NCBI GenBank assembly: GCA_019745195.1
Contig: JAIETL010000004.1
Coordinates: forward strand, 104,732 to 168,731
Source: Beijerinckiaceae bacterium
GTDB lineage: Bacteria; Pseudomonadota; Alphaproteobacteria; Rhizobiales; Beijerinckiaceae
Length of the DNA: 64,000 bases
Direction of reading: 5' to 3'
Both the position numbers and the translations under genes were made by a program. Below the pieces are notes generated by a model that did no database searches, had not been told where the DNA came from, and saw only the letters and a list, made by a program, of their open reading frames with translations. This document shows, in pieces, positions 54,154-63,199 of this stretch (position 1 is the first letter of the stretch; every line of letters starts with the position of its first letter).

Positions 54154-55181
54154 GGCTTGCGCACTCCTAGCGCGCGCAGCAGCGGCGCGAAGGGGCGGGC
54201 GAGCTGTTCGATCAGCCGGTCGCGGCCGATCAGGACGAGGATCACAAGGATCGCGCCCATCCAGAAGATCCAGTAGGCCGGCGTGATCGCCGAGAGCGTA
54301 TCCTTCATCAGCTTGAAGGCGATCGCGCCGATCAGCCCGCCATAAAGATAGCCCGAGCCGCCGATGACCAGCACGAGCAGCGTGTCGGCCGAGCGGGCGA
54401 AATCGAGCACCTCGAGCGAGACGAACTGTGTCGTCTGGGTCAGGAGCGCGCCGGCCATGCCGGCATAGACCGCCGCCACCGTGTAGATCGCGACGATGCG
54501 GCGGGCCGGCGCGATGCCGATGGTCGCGGCCCGCAGCGGGTTCTCCTTCAGCGCCTTGAGCGAGAGGCCGAAGGGCGAATGCACCAGCCGGCGCGCCAGC
54601 AGGAACAGCAGGAAGGTGACGGTCAGGCTGTAGCTATAGGCCGTCGTGCCGGTGAAATCGAACTCGAAGCGCCCGAGAATCGGCCCCAGCGAAATGCCCA
54701 GAAGCCCATCCGCGCCGCCGGTGATCCAGTCGAGCCGGTTGGCGAGTTCGTGGATGATCAGCGCGACGCCGAGCGTCACCATCAGCCGGGTCAGATCGGT
54801 GCCCCGCAGGATCATGAAGCTCGCGAGAAAGCCGACGCAGCCCGCGATAAGCCCTGAGAGCAGGAGCCCGGTCACCGGCTCCGCGATGCCGTTCTTGGCG
54901 AGCAGTCCCGCCGCATAGGCGCCGACGCCGAAGAAGGCAGCATGGCCGAGCGAGACGATGCCGGCATAGCCGAGGATCAGGTCGAGCGAGAGCGCGAACA
55001 GCCCGAGGATTGCGATCTCGTTGAGCAGGAGATGGCGATTCGGCAACAGAAGAATCAGCGCGAAGGCGCTGCCCCAGAACAGGAATTCCGGCCAGCGCCA
55101 GGCCGCTTTCCGGCGCAGGAACTCGGCAGGCGAGAGGCTGGCACCGCTCTGGATCGCATCCGGCTTGACGGGCGCGTTCAT
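54150..55181 (-). CDS. livM: branched-chain amino acid-type ABC transporter permease LivM
   Basis: Translation from ATG 55181 (MNAPVKPDAIQSG) gives 343 residues. The longer open frame to 55574 runs antisense-like through livH and was rejected. The protein has about ten hydrophobic segments and the LivM-family stretch SLDLILGYAGIVSLGHAAFFGVGAYAAG (about 75-102). The conserved cytoplasmic loop LKALKENPLRAATIGI, which contacts the ATPases, is near residue 210. Its start overlaps the livH stop by one base (TGATG). Confidence 0.92.
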   Translation of the reverse strand: MNAPVKPDAIQSGASLSPAEFLRRKAAWRWPEFLFWGSAFALILLLPNRHLLLNEIAILGLFALSLDLILGYAGIVSLGHAAFFGVGAYAAGLLAKNGIAEPVTGLLLSGLIAGCVGFLASFMILRGTDLTRLMVTLGVALIIHELANRLDWITGGADGLLGISLGPILGRFEFDFTGTTAYSYSLTVTFLLFLLARRLVHSPFGLSLKALKENPLRAATIGIAPARRIVAIYTVAAVYAGMAGALLTQTTQFVSLEVLDFARSADTLLVLVIGGSGYLYGGLIGAIAFKLMKDTLSAITPAYWIFWMGAILVILVLIGRDRLIEQLARPFAPLLRALGVRKP

Positions 55182-56035
55182 CAGCGGCCCCTCGCGAACA
55201 GGCCGTGCGGGCGCAGCATCAGCACGGTGATCATGGTGACGTAGATGATGAAGGCGCCGAACTGCGGCACGAGATATTTGCCCATCACGTCGGCGACGCC
55301 GAGCAGCAGCGCCGCCAGCAGCGGCCCGGTCAGGCTCGACGTGCCGCCGACGGTGACGACGATCAGGAAGTAGAGCATGAACTTGAGCGGAAACGTCGGA
55401 TCGAGGCCGACGATCTCGGTCGCGAGCGCGCCGCCCAGCCCTGCCAGTCCCGAGCCGACCGCGAAGGTCACGGCGAACACTGTCCCAACGGGGATGCCCA
55501 GCCCGCGCGCGACGCGGCCATCGTCGACCGCGGCGCGCAACTGGCTGCCGAAGCGCGTCGATGCCAGCACCCATTGCAGGGCGAGCGCCAGCAGGCCGCA
55601 GATCACCATGATCATCAGGCGGTAGCGGCCGATGCCGACGCCGAAGACCTGGATCTGCCCTTTGAGATAGTCGGGAAGGCGCAGGAACTGCTGCTGCGAG
55701 CCCATCATGTAGTCCATGGCCGCGATCGACATGAAGACGAGGCCGATCGAGAACAGCACCTGGTCGAGGTGCTCGCGGCCATACATCCGGCTGTAGAGGG
55801 TGCGTTCGAGCAGAAGCCCCAGCGCAGCGCTGGCGAGAAACGCCAGCGGCAGCGCCGCCAGGAACGGCACGCCCGCCCGGTTGACCAGAATGACGGTGGC
55901 GTAGCCGCCGGCCATGGCGAAGGCGCCATGGGCCAGGTTCACGAAGTTCATCAGGCCGAGCGTGATCGACAGGCCGCAGGCCAGCACGAACAGCAGCATG
56001 CCATAGGCGATCCCGTCGAACAGGATGGTGGCCAT
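55181..56035 (-). CDS. livH: branched-chain amino acid-type ABC transporter permease LivH
   Basis: This 284-residue inner-membrane permease has the LivH-family N-terminus GIAYGMLLFVLACGLSITLG, followed by LMNFVNLAHGAFAMAGGYA (about 28-46). The coupling loop RAAVDDGRVARGLGIPVG lies near residue 170. With LivM it forms the translocation pore. A hairpin lies in the gap between it and the binding-protein gene upstream, which would allow extra production of the binding protein. Confidence 0.93.
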   Translation of the reverse strand: MATILFDGIAYGMLLFVLACGLSITLGLMNFVNLAHGAFAMAGGYATVILVNRAGVPFLAALPLAFLASAALGLLLERTLYSRMYGREHLDQVLFSIGLVFMSIAAMDYMMGSQQQFLRLPDYLKGQIQVFGVGIGRYRLMIMVICGLLALALQWVLASTRFGSQLRAAVDDGRVARGLGIPVGTVFAVTFAVGSGLAGLGGALATEIVGLDPTFPLKFMLYFLIVVTVGGTSSLTGPLLAALLLGVADVMGKYLVPQFGAFIIYVTMITVLMLRPHGLFARGR

Positions 56036-56070
56036 GAAGGGCGAGGTCCCGTAGGCGAGGAGAGGATATC

Positions 56071-56102
56071 CGGATCGAAGCCGGCGGCGCGGCTTCGATC
56101 CG
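56071..56102 (-). terminator. hairpin between the livK-like gene and livH
   Basis: CGGATCGAAGCC and GGCTTCGATCCG form a perfect 12-bp stem around an 8-base loop. There is no T-run after it. Between a binding-protein gene and its permease genes, such a structure commonly acts as a partial terminator or an RNA-stabilising element. It lies 31 bases after the binding-protein stop and 36 bases before livH. Confidence 0.6.
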
Positions 56103-56132
56103 GGTTCAGCGGGAGACGGTTCGGGCCGCCGC

Positions 56133-57332
56133 TTACTTGCGGCCGGCCTTCACCGGATCCTTGACGTTCTCGACGGTCGCGAACTCGACATTGTAGAGTT
56201 CGCCATCGACCTTCTCGACCTTGCGGATGTAGATGTTCTGGACGATCTCGCGTGTCGCGGCGTCGATCGAGATCGGCCCGCGCGGGCTCTCCCAGGCCAT
56301 GCCCTTCATCGCCTCGACGAGGCCGGCGCCGTCGGTCGCGCCATTGGTCTTCTTCAGCGCCTCGTAGATCAGGTGCATGCCGTCATAGCCGCCGACCGAC
56401 ATGAAGTTCGGGCGCATGTTGTTGTTGGCCTTTTTGAAGGCCTCGACATACGCCTTGTTCAGCGCGCTCGGATGGGCGGCCGAATAGAGATGGGCCGTGA
56501 TCGTGCCGACGGCCGCCTCGCCAAACCCGTTGAGCACGTCGTCGTCGGTGATGTCGCCGGGGCCGATCAGTCTGATGCCGGATTTGTCGAGCCCGCGCTC
56601 GATGAACTGCTTCATCAGCACCGCGCCGACGCCCGACGGCACGAAGACAAAGAGGGCGTCGGGGGCGGCATCCTTCACGCGCTGGAGGAAGGGCGCGAAA
56701 TCGGGGTTCTGCAGCGGCACGCGCAAGGACTGAAGCACCTCACCGCCATCGGCCTTGAAGGCCTCGGCGAAGAACTTTTCGCTGTCATGGCCGGGCGCAT
56801 AGTCGGAGACGAGGCTCACGACCTTCTTGACGCCGTTCTTCGCCGCCCAGTTGCCCATGGTCGCGGCCGACTGCGCCTGCGTGAAGCTGGTCCGGGCGAT
56901 GAAGGGCGAGGCGTCGGTGATGATCGAGGTGCCCGCCGCCATCACCACCATCGGCACCTTGGCCTGCGTCGCGATCGGCGCGGTCGACATGGCGAGCGGC
57001 GTCAGGCCGAAGCCGGCGATGACGCTGACCTTGTCGTTGAGGATCAGCTCCTGGGCGATGCGACGGGTCACATCGGGCGTGCCGGTGTCGTCCTTGACCA
57101 CGAGTTCGAGCGTCTTGCCGGCGACGCTGGCGCCCTTCTGGGCCATATAGAGCTTGGCGGCGGCCTCGATCTGCCGTCCGGTCGAGGCGAAGGGCCCGGT
57201 CATGGGCAGGATCAGCCCGACCTTGACGACCTGCTGCGCCTGCGCCGTCAATCCCGACAGGCCCAGCGCGAGCGCCGAACCGCCCAAAGCGAGCGCGCTG
57301 CGGCGAGAAACTGCTGTTGTCGTGTTCGTCAT
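56133..57332 (-). CDS. ABC transporter substrate-binding protein (LivK-like, Peripla_BP_6)
   Basis: The protein has 399 residues with a twin-arginine-like signal (SRRSALALGG, then LSGLTAQAQQ, cleavage near residue 33). The mature part has KVGLILPMTGPFASTGRQIEAA at its start, VSVIAGFGLTPLAMSTAPI in the first lobe, and SLVSDYAPGHDSEKFF and GGYDGMHLIYEALKK later, all typical of the LivK/LivJ fold. This sub-group often binds aromatic acids, amides or other non-amino-acid ligands, so the Liv label does not fix the substrate. A strong site, GGGAGGATATC, precedes the ATG, and a palindrome lies immediately upstream. Confidence 0.9.
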   Translation of the reverse strand: MTNTTTAVSRRSALALGGSALALGLSGLTAQAQQVVKVGLILPMTGPFASTGRQIEAAAKLYMAQKGASVAGKTLELVVKDDTGTPDVTRRIAQELILNDKVSVIAGFGLTPLAMSTAPIATQAKVPMVVMAAGTSIITDASPFIARTSFTQAQSAATMGNWAAKNGVKKVVSLVSDYAPGHDSEKFFAEAFKADGGEVLQSLRVPLQNPDFAPFLQRVKDAAPDALFVFVPSGVGAVLMKQFIERGLDKSGIRLIGPGDITDDDVLNGFGEAAVGTITAHLYSAAHPSALNKAYVEAFKKANNNMRPNFMSVGGYDGMHLIYEALKKTNGATDGAGLVEAMKGMAWESPRGPISIDAATREIVQNIYIRKVEKVDGELYNVEFATVENVKDPVKAGRK

Positions 57333-57348
57333 GATATCCTCCCAATAC

Positions 57349-57363
57349 GTGCGATTATCGCAC
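57349..57363. promoter_or_regulatory. 15-bp palindrome upstream of the substrate-binding protein gene
   Basis: GTGCGATTATCGCAC has perfect 6-base arms around TTA and lies 17 bases before the start codon, next to the ribosome site. A second TGCGAATTC-type half site follows at about 57372-57381. Its position would let a repressor block transcription or early elongation of the transporter operon. The nearby GntR/FCD regulator is a candidate ligand-responsive partner. Confidence 0.5.
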
Positions 57364-57528
57364 TTTTATTCTGAATTCGCACAGTTTCTTGCTTAGCACG
57401 GTTTCCCGTTTTGCGTGAAGGCGGCACGATGGCGTCGAACGATTGAGCAATCAAATGATCCGTTTGAAGCGATTGATGAGCGATGTGCAGGGGTCCACGA
57501 GAGCGATCCGGGGCCTTCCGTTCCGGGA

Positions 57529-58503
57529 TCAATCCGGTCGCCAGGCGGTGTCGATGGTCAGCGTGCCATGGGCCCGCGAGACGCAGGCGCAGAGCTTGCG
57601 GTTCTCCTGCTTCTGATGCGCGCTGAAGAAGACGTCGCGGTGATCGATCGTGCCGTCGCAGGCCAGCACATCGACGGCGCAGAGCCCGCATTCGCCGCGT
57701 CGGCAGTCCGAGATCACGTCGAGCCCGGCCTCCTCCAGCGCCTCCAGCAGGCTGCGCGAGGCCGGCACGACGATCTCGCGGCCGAAGCGCGGCAGCTTCA
57801 CCAAAAAAGGTTCGGTCGAGAGATGGCCGCTGGAGCCGAAGGTCTCCCAGCGCAGATCGGCGGCGGGGCGGTACTGGTCCGCCCATATCCGTCTGGCGGC
57901 GTCCAGCATCGGCATCGGCCCGCAGATCGCCGCAAGGCCGCCGTGCGCGAGCGCGCCGAAGGCTTGCGCCAGGTCGAGCCGGTCGCCCTGCGCCGAGGCG
58001 TGAAGACCATAGCGCTCGCCGAGGCAGGCGCGCAGGCGCTGCGCATAGGCGGCTTCCTGCGGATGGCGAACGGCATGCAGCAGGCGGACATCCGCGCCGC
58101 TGGCGGCAAGCTCCTCGGCCATTCCGACGAGCGGCGTGATGCCGATGCCGCCCGCGACCAGCAGATAGGCGCTTCGGCCAGGTTCGATGGAAAAGGTGTC
58201 GATCGGCTTGGAGATGCTCAGCCGCGCGCCGGGCTGCATGCGCCACATCGCCTGCGAGCCGCCGCGACCCTCGGCCCGACGCTTCACCGCGATCCGGTAG
58301 CAAGTTTCGCCCGGCCGCCCGACGAGCGAATAGGAGCGGATGTCGGGCCGCTCGCCGATGACCAGCGCGATGTCGAGATGCGCGCCGGGCCGGAAGCGCG
58401 CGAGGGGGCGGCCGAGCGGAGCGATCGCGATCTCGCGGACGCCCTCGGCGACGTCATTCACCGCCGTGATCTCCGCTTCTCCCCAGATCGTCGCAAAGCG
58501 CAT
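57529..58503 (-). CDS. ferredoxin reductase component of a Rieske oxygenase (VanB type)
   Basis: The 324 residues follow the phthalate dioxygenase reductase/VanB order. The FMN-binding barrel has RSYSLVGRP (56-64), the NAD(P)H-binding domain has LLVAGGIGITPLVGM (114-128), and a C-terminal plant-type [2Fe-2S] domain has Cys267, Cys272, Cys275 and Cys305 (CRRGECGLC then LCAC). It should pass electrons from NADH to the Rieske oxygenase encoded two genes upstream in the same operon. The regulator gene between them ends 12 bases before this start. Confidence 0.92.
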   Translation of the reverse strand: MRFATIWGEAEITAVNDVAEGVREIAIAPLGRPLARFRPGAHLDIALVIGERPDIRSYSLVGRPGETCYRIAVKRRAEGRGGSQAMWRMQPGARLSISKPIDTFSIEPGRSAYLLVAGGIGITPLVGMAEELAASGADVRLLHAVRHPQEAAYAQRLRACLGERYGLHASAQGDRLDLAQAFGALAHGGLAAICGPMPMLDAARRIWADQYRPAADLRWETFGSSGHLSTEPFLVKLPRFGREIVVPASRSLLEALEEAGLDVISDCRRGECGLCAVDVLACDGTIDHRDVFFSAHQKQENRKLCACVSRAHGTLTIDTAWRPD

Positions 58504-58515
58504 CGGTCCCGCCCC

Positions 58516-59280
58516 TCAGACGTCGAGCAAGGTGCGGATCAGCGCCGCGCCCGGCACCAGCGTCAGCGCCTCGCGGTGGCGCAGCGCCCGGCTGAGATTG
58601 CGGCCGGCGAGCCGGGAATGCTCGCGCATCACCTGCTCGGCGCGCGCCCCCTCATGGGCGGCGAGCGCTTCCAGGATGCAGCGATGCTGGTCCTGCGCCA
58701 CGATCAGCACGGTGCCGGCGCCGGGCATGTCGGCCTGCGCCATCACGAAGGCGCTCGGCGAGGCGAAGGGCAGGGTCATCACCCGCTCGATCTGCCGCTC
58801 CAGCGTGCCGCTGCCGGCCAGCGCGATGACCTGACGGTGGAAGGCGGCGTTAAGGTCGACATAGTCCGAGAAGGCGGCGAGCGAGGTCGTCGCCTGCTCG
58901 ACGACGGCGTCGATCCGGTCGAGCCCAAGCCTGATCTGTTCGAGCGCATGGGGGCTGGGTCCGCGCTCGGCTGCGAGGCGCGCCGCCAGACCCTCCAGCG
59001 TGCCGCGCATCTCGATCGAATCCAGAACCTCGCGCTCGCTGAAGGCGCGCGCCGAAAACCCGCCGTTTGGCAGCGGCTCCAGCAGGCCCTCCTCGGCGAG
59101 CAGCAAAAGCGCGGCGCGGATCGGCGTGCGCGAGACGCCGAGCCGCTCGACCATGCCCTGCTCGGTCAGCCTTTCGCCGGACGAGATCGCGCCGCTCAGC
59201 ACGAGTTCGCGCAAAGCGAGCTGCGCCTTGACGGTCTGCGAGCCGCCCTTGTCGGCATCGCGGTCTAGGGTGAGCGACAT
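58516..59280 (-). CDS. GntR-family transcriptional regulator (FadR/FCD subfamily)
   Basis: The 254 residues contain an N-terminal winged helix (about 20-85, with LTEQGMVERLGVSRTPIRAALLLLAEEGLLE) and an all-helical FCD ligand domain (about 95-235). FCD metal-site-type histidines can be seen in LNAAFHRQV, DQHRCIL and REHSRLAGRN. VanR-like members repress aromatic demethylation genes until the substrate or product binds. The gene sits 3 bases after the oxygenase stop and 12 bases before the reductase gene, so the regulator is part of the operon it probably controls. GTATAC-containing sites upstream of the oxygenase gene are candidate operators. Confidence 0.92.
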   Translation of the reverse strand: MSLTLDRDADKGGSQTVKAQLALRELVLSGAISSGERLTEQGMVERLGVSRTPIRAALLLLAEEGLLEPLPNGGFSARAFSEREVLDSIEMRGTLEGLAARLAAERGPSPHALEQIRLGLDRIDAVVEQATTSLAAFSDYVDLNAAFHRQVIALAGSGTLERQIERVMTLPFASPSAFVMAQADMPGAGTVLIVAQDQHRCILEALAAHEGARAEQVMREHSRLAGRNLSRALRHREALTLVPGAALIRTLLDV

Positions 59281-59283
59281 GGC

Positions 59284-60339
59284 CTACTCCGCCGCCTGGA
59301 GCTGGTTCGGGGCGACCTCGGCCGCTATCGCCCGGTCGATCAGCCGGCGGGCCCACATCGAGCCTGAATCGATGTTGAGGTTGTAGAAGACGCGGCCCGG
59401 ATTGGCCTCCATCGCGATCTGCTGCGCCTCCAGAATCTCCTCGTCCTCCCTGAAGATGCTGGAGACGCCCTCGCGCAACTGCGTCGTCAGCGCCTGGTCG
59501 GCGAGCCGGTAGTTCCGGGCGAACGCCCAGAAGTAGTGGCAGGTGCCGTTGCTCTCGGGCGTGATCGTGTTGAGCACATAGCCGTTGACGCCCTGCGAAC
59601 GGTCGCCGCCCGGCGCGCCCGTGCCGGCGGGCGCGACGCCGACATCGATGGCGATGGTACAGGGCTGCTCGAAGCGGATGATCTGCCAGCGGTCTACGGG
59701 ACCGGGCTTGCCGAGCTGTGCGGCCCAGAAGGGCGGCGGCTCGATGCCCTCCATCCAGCGCGTCACCGTGACGGTGCGCTCGCTATGGGTGGTCTCGAAG
59801 GGCGCTTCCGCGACCGCGCTGTTGCCGATGCTGGAGCCGTGGACATAGGTCTCGTGGGTCAGGTCCATCAGATTGTCGAGCACGAGCCGGTAGTCGCATT
59901 TGACATGGATCGTGCCGCCATCGCCGGCCCAGCCGGGATGCTGGTTCCAGTGCAAATCGGGGATCAGAGCGGGGTCGGCGAGCGCGGGATCGCCTGGCCA
60001 GACCCAGATGAAGCGGTGCTTCTCGGCGACGGGGTAGGCGCGCACGCATGCCGACGGGTTGATCGTTTCCTGCGAGGGCATGAAGGTGCAGCGGCCTTGC
60101 GCGTTGTAGGCCAGCCCGTGATAGCCGCAGATGACGGTGTCGCCGTCGAGCCGGCCGCGCGAGAGCGGCACCAGCCGATGCCAGCAGGCATCCTCCAGCG
60201 CCGCCACCGCACCGTCGCCCTTTCGGTAGAACACGATGTGCCGGCCGGCGATGGTGCGCGGGAACAGGGCGCGCTTGATCTCGACATCCCAGGCGGCGGC
60301 ATACCAGGCATTCATCGGGAAGCGAGGTGCGTCAGCCAT
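59284..60339 (-). CDS. Rieske [2Fe-2S] oxygenase, vanillate O-demethylase (VanA)-like
   Basis: From ATG 60339, preceded by AGGGGATG, the protein has 351 residues, the normal VanA size. An in-frame ATG at 60429 lies beyond the probable promoter sites and was rejected. The Rieske cluster ligands are Cys52-x-His54 and Cys71-x2-His74 (ACWHRLVPLSRG, VICGYHGLAY). The mononuclear iron site is in DNLMDLTHETYVH, with Asp159, His162 and His167. Enzymes of this class remove methyl groups from methoxy-aromatics or from N-methyl compounds, releasing formaldehyde, or hydroxylate the ring. The exact substrate is not readable. The ABC importer downstream may bring it in. Confidence 0.9.
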   Translation of the reverse strand: MADAPRFPMNAWYAAAWDVEIKRALFPRTIAGRHIVFYRKGDGAVAALEDACWHRLVPLSRGRLDGDTVICGYHGLAYNAQGRCTFMPSQETINPSACVRAYPVAEKHRFIWVWPGDPALADPALIPDLHWNQHPGWAGDGGTIHVKCDYRLVLDNLMDLTHETYVHGSSIGNSAVAEAPFETTHSERTVTVTRWMEGIEPPPFWAAQLGKPGPVDRWQIIRFEQPCTIAIDVGVAPAGTGAPGGDRSQGVNGYVLNTITPESNGTCHYFWAFARNYRLADQALTTQLREGVSSIFREDEEILEAQQIAMEANPGRVFYNLNIDSGSMWARRLIDRAIAAEVAPNQLQAAE

Positions 60340-60356
60340 GGCGTCATCCCCTATTC

Positions 60357-60440
60357 GGTATACAGAGAATGCCGGCATACTGGAATTCGTCAAATAAAAT
60401 CGTCGCTGCAGCGCAACAACTGGTGACACCTGTATACTGA
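60357..60440. promoter_or_regulatory. three GTATAC-type motifs in the oxygenase-SDR divergent region
   Basis: GGTATACAGA (60357-60366), GGCATACTGG (60374-60383) and TGTATACTGA (60431-60440) share a C-x-G-(T/C)-ATAC-x-G core. GTATAC-centred palindromes are typical operators of FCD-type GntR regulators. The 17-base centre spacing of the first two puts them on nearly opposite faces of the helix. All lie between the divergent oxygenase and SDR genes, so one regulator could control both. Confidence 0.55.
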
Positions 60441-60539
60441 ACAGGCCAGCAGCGTCAGGCCATTCCCTTGCGCCGTCCCAGCCGCTATCAGGCGGGCGGA
60501 GAGCAGCGCGCCCGCGCCGCCAAACCGACAGGGCACATC

Positions 60540-61325
60540 ATGGATCTCGGTCTTCACAACAAGCGCGCTCTGGTGCTGGGCGCGAGTCGCGGGCTCGGCG
60601 CGGCCATCGCCCGGACGCTTGCCACTGAGGGCGCTACCGTGATCGCGGCCGCCCGCAATGTCGCCGCCACCGACGCCTGGGTGTCCGACCTCCCGGAGGA
60701 GGCGCGGGGCCGCGTCTTCGCCGCCAGCCTTGACCTGTCGGACCTCGCCTCGGTCGATTCGCTTATCGGCGTTCTCAAGGATGCCGGCGGCGTCGACATC
60801 CTGATCGGCAACTCCGGCGGCCCGCCGCCGGCCGAGGCCCGCGAGGCGAAGCGCGACGACTGGCTCAAGCATTTCGAGGCGATGGCGGCGAACCTGTTCC
60901 ATCTGGCGCAGGGCCTGCTGCCCGGCATGACCGAGCGCGGCTTTGGCCGCATCATCACCATAGCCTCGTCGGGCGTCGAGCAGCCGATCCCGCGGCTGGC
61001 GCTCTCCAACGGCATCCGCTCGGCCGTGATCGGATGGTCCAAGACGCTCTCGGCCGAAGTCGCGAGCCAGGGCGTCACCGTCAATGTCGTGCTGCCCGGC
61101 CGCATCCACACCGAGCGTGTCGACCAGCTCGACAAGGCGGCAGCCGACCGCACCGGCACCACGCCCGAGGAAGCCGCCAAGGCCTCGCGCGCCACTATTC
61201 CCGCCGGCCGTTATGGCACGGCGCAGGAATTCGCCGATGTCGTCGCCTTCCTCGCGAGCGAGCGGGCGAGCTACGTCACCGGCGCGAAAATCAGGATCGA
61301 CGGCGGCGCGACGCGGAGCATCTGA
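60540..61325 (+). CDS. atypical short-chain dehydrogenase/reductase family protein
   Basis: Translation from ATG 60540 gives 261 residues with the Rossmann motif GASRGLG (14-20), the NSGGPPP segment at 91-97 (in place of NNAG) and a PGRIHTERV stretch. The catalytic serine region is present (TIASSG, 140-145), but the expected Tyr-x3-Lys is absent. The aligned part reads [12 protein letters not shown], placing Asn157 and Arg160 where Tyr and Lys normally lie. It may therefore catalyse a different reaction or use other residues. It is divergent from the Rieske oxygenase gene and may act on the same pathway. Confidence 0.85.
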   Translation: MDLGLHNKRALVLGASRGLGAAIARTLATEGATVIAAARNVAATDAWVSDLPEEARGRVFAASLDLSDLASVDSLIGVLKDAGGVDILIGNSGGPPPAEAREAKRDDWLKHFEAMAANLFHLAQGLLPGMTERGFGRIITIASSGVEQPIPRLALSNGIRSAVIGWSKTLSAEVASQGVTVNVVLPGRIHTERVDQLDKAAADRTGTTPEEAAKASRATIPAGRYGTAQEFADVVAFLASERASYVTGAKIRIDGGATRSI

Positions 61326-61352
61326 TACTCACGACTGCGCGACTTCTGGCTT

Positions 61353-61379
61353 CCAAGTCGGCCGTTTGGGCCGATTTGG
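61353..61379 (+). terminator. hairpin after the SDR gene
   Basis: CCAAGTCGGCC and GGCCGATTTGG form an 11-bp stem with one G-T pair and a 5-base loop, starting 28 bases after the SDR stop. The run after it (AAGGTTGTTCT) is only weakly T-rich. It probably ends the SDR transcript before the cys operon. Confidence 0.55.
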
Positions 61380-61465
61380 AAGGTTGTTCTCCAACGCCAG
61401 TGAAATAAGAAAAACCACGCTATCGGCTGTGAATTGATCATTCAGGCCTGCGGATATAGCTGAAG

Positions 61466-61483
61466 CGTTCGATTTACCGAACG
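61466..61483. promoter_or_regulatory. inverted repeat just upstream of cysH
   Basis: CGTTCG and CGAACG flank ATTTAC, ending 12 bases before the cysH start and touching the ribosome-site region. A third CGTTCG-like half follows (ACGTTCG). It may be an operator for sulfur control of the operon or a small RNA hairpin. No sulfur regulator is encoded nearby. Confidence 0.4.
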
Positions 61484-61495
61484 TTCGAGGCGATC

Positions 61496-62284
61496 ATGGC
61501 CGCAGGGATTCCGGCTTCCATTCGGCCCGCCAAAGCGCCCCGGCTGGACGCTGCCACGCTCCAGCAGGCGTTCGCCGGAACGGATGCCGCCGGCCGCTTC
61601 GCGGCGCTGCGCGCCGCCGCGCCGGGCCGCATCGTCTTCACCACCAGCTTTGGGCTGGAGGATCAGGTCCTCACCTATCTGATAGTCGAATCCGGCCTGC
61701 CGGTCGATTTCGTCACGCTCGACACCGGCCGGCTCTTTCCGGAGGTCTACGCCCTCTGGGCGCAGACCGAGGCGCGCTACGGCATCGTCATCGCGCCCTT
61801 CTACCCCCGAAACGACGCGCTCCAGCTCTTCGTCCGCCAGAACGGCATCAACGGCTTCTACGGTTCGCGCGACGCGCGAAAGGGCTGCTGCGACATCCGC
61901 AAGGTCGAACCGCTCGGGCGCGCGCTGGCTGGCGCGGAGATCTGGATCACGGGGCTTCGCGCCGACCAGTCGGCGGCGCGAGGCGGCGCGGCCTTCGCCG
62001 AGGTCGATGCGGTGCGCGGACTGCTCAAGGTCAATCCGCTGCTCGACTGGTCGCGCGACGAGGCGCTCGCCTTCGCCAAAGCCAACGCGGTTCCGCTCAA
62101 TCCGCTGCACGGGCGCGGCTTCGTCTCGATCGGCTGCCAGCCCTGCACGCGGGCGATCCAGCCCGGCGAGCCCGAGCGGGCCGGGCGCTGGTGGTGGGAG
62201 GACGACGCGGCGAAGGAGTGCGGACTGCATGTCGGGGCCGACGGCAGGCCCAGGCGCTCTGCGTCGGCGGAGGCGCAGGCATGA
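61496..62284 (+). CDS. cysH: adenylyl-sulfate (APS) reductase, assimilatory
   Basis: This 262-residue enzyme reduces activated sulfate to sulfite. The ATP-sulfurylase-like P-loop region has [11 protein letters not shown] (49-59) and [11 protein letters not shown] (75-85). The iron-sulfur cysteines Cys131-Cys132 (KGCCDIRK) and Cys214-x2-Cys217 (GCQPC) are all present, which indicates the [4Fe-4S] APS-reducing form rather than the PAPS-only enterobacterial form. The catalytic cysteine is Cys242 in ECGLH. Its stop overlaps the cysD start (ATGA), and cysN follows, so APS made by CysDN feeds directly to this enzyme. Confidence 0.95.
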   Translation: MAAGIPASIRPAKAPRLDAATLQQAFAGTDAAGRFAALRAAAPGRIVFTTSFGLEDQVLTYLIVESGLPVDFVTLDTGRLFPEVYALWAQTEARYGIVIAPFYPRNDALQLFVRQNGINGFYGSRDARKGCCDIRKVEPLGRALAGAEIWITGLRADQSAARGGAAFAEVDAVRGLLKVNPLLDWSRDEALAFAKANAVPLNPLHGRGFVSIGCQPCTRAIQPGEPERAGRWWWEDDAAKECGLHVGADGRPRRSASAEAQA

Positions 62285-63183
62285 TCCAGCTCAGCCACCT
62301 GCAAAAACTCGAAGCCGAGGCGATCTTCATCATCCGCGAGGTGATGGCGACCTGCGACAAGCCGGTGCTGCTCTATTCGATCGGCAAGGATTCAGCCGTG
62401 TTGCTGCACCTCGCCATGAAGGCGTTCTGGCCGGCAAAGCCGCCGTTTCCGCTGCTTCATGTCGATACGACCTGGAAGTTCCGCGAGATGATCGCGTTTC
62501 GCGACGAGACGGCGGCGCGGCTCGGGCTGGACCTGATCGTCCACATCAACCAGGAGGGCGTGAAGGCCGGCATCTCGCCCTTCGCCTCGGGCTCGCGCAT
62601 CCATACCGACGTGATGAAGACGCAAGGCCTGAAGCAGGCGCTCGATCTGCACGGCTTCGATGCCGCCTTCGGGGGCGCGCGCCGCGACGAGGAGAAGAGC
62701 CGCGCCAAGGAGCGCGTTTTCTCGCTGCGCTCCGCCGAGCATCGCTGGGACCCCAAGAACCAGCGCCCGGAGCCCTGGGCATTGTTCAACACGCGCAAGC
62801 ACAAGGGCGAGAGTTTTCGCGTGTTTCCGCTCTCGAACTGGACCGAGCGCGACGTCTGGGACTATATCGCGCTGGAGAACATCCCCGTCGTGCCCCTCTA
62901 TTTCGCCGCTCCGCGCCCGGTCGTCCGGCGCGGCGACGCCTGGATCATGCGCGACGACGAGCGCATGGCGCTCCTGCCCGGCGAGGTCGTCGAAACGAAG
63001 ATGGTCCGCTTCCGAACGCTCGGCTGCTACCCGCTGACCGGGGCGGTCGAAAGCGACGCCACGAACCTCACCGACATCATTGCCGAGATGCGCGCGTCGC
63101 GGACATCCGAGCGGCAGGGCCGCGTTATCGACCATGACGGCGCGGGCTCGATGGAGCAGAAGAAGCAGGAAGGCTATTTCTGA
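62281..63183 (+). CDS. cysD: sulfate adenylyltransferase subunit 2
   Basis: The 300 residues begin at ATG 62281 ([20 protein letters not shown]), the normal CysD start. The longer frame from 62191 overlaps cysH and was rejected. The PP-loop is in [15 protein letters not shown] (about 30-44), and further family segments are [16 protein letters not shown] and [18 protein letters not shown]. The C-terminal [12 protein letters not shown] is the usual CysD end. With CysN it makes adenylyl sulfate from ATP and sulfate. Confidence 0.96.
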   Translation: MIQLSHLQKLEAEAIFIIREVMATCDKPVLLYSIGKDSAVLLHLAMKAFWPAKPPFPLLHVDTTWKFREMIAFRDETAARLGLDLIVHINQEGVKAGISPFASGSRIHTDVMKTQGLKQALDLHGFDAAFGGARRDEEKSRAKERVFSLRSAEHRWDPKNQRPEPWALFNTRKHKGESFRVFPLSNWTERDVWDYIALENIPVVPLYFAAPRPVVRRGDAWIMRDDERMALLPGEVVETKMVRFRTLGCYPLTGAVESDATNLTDIIAEMRASRTSERQGRVIDHDGAGSMEQKKQEGYF

Positions 63184-63199
63184 TGCAGGGCTCTTTCCG

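Noticed and set aside
55182..55574. N-terminal extension of LivM up to 55574
   Set aside because: It lies inside livH in another frame, and the ATG at 55181 gives the normal LivM length and a one-base overlap with the livH stop.
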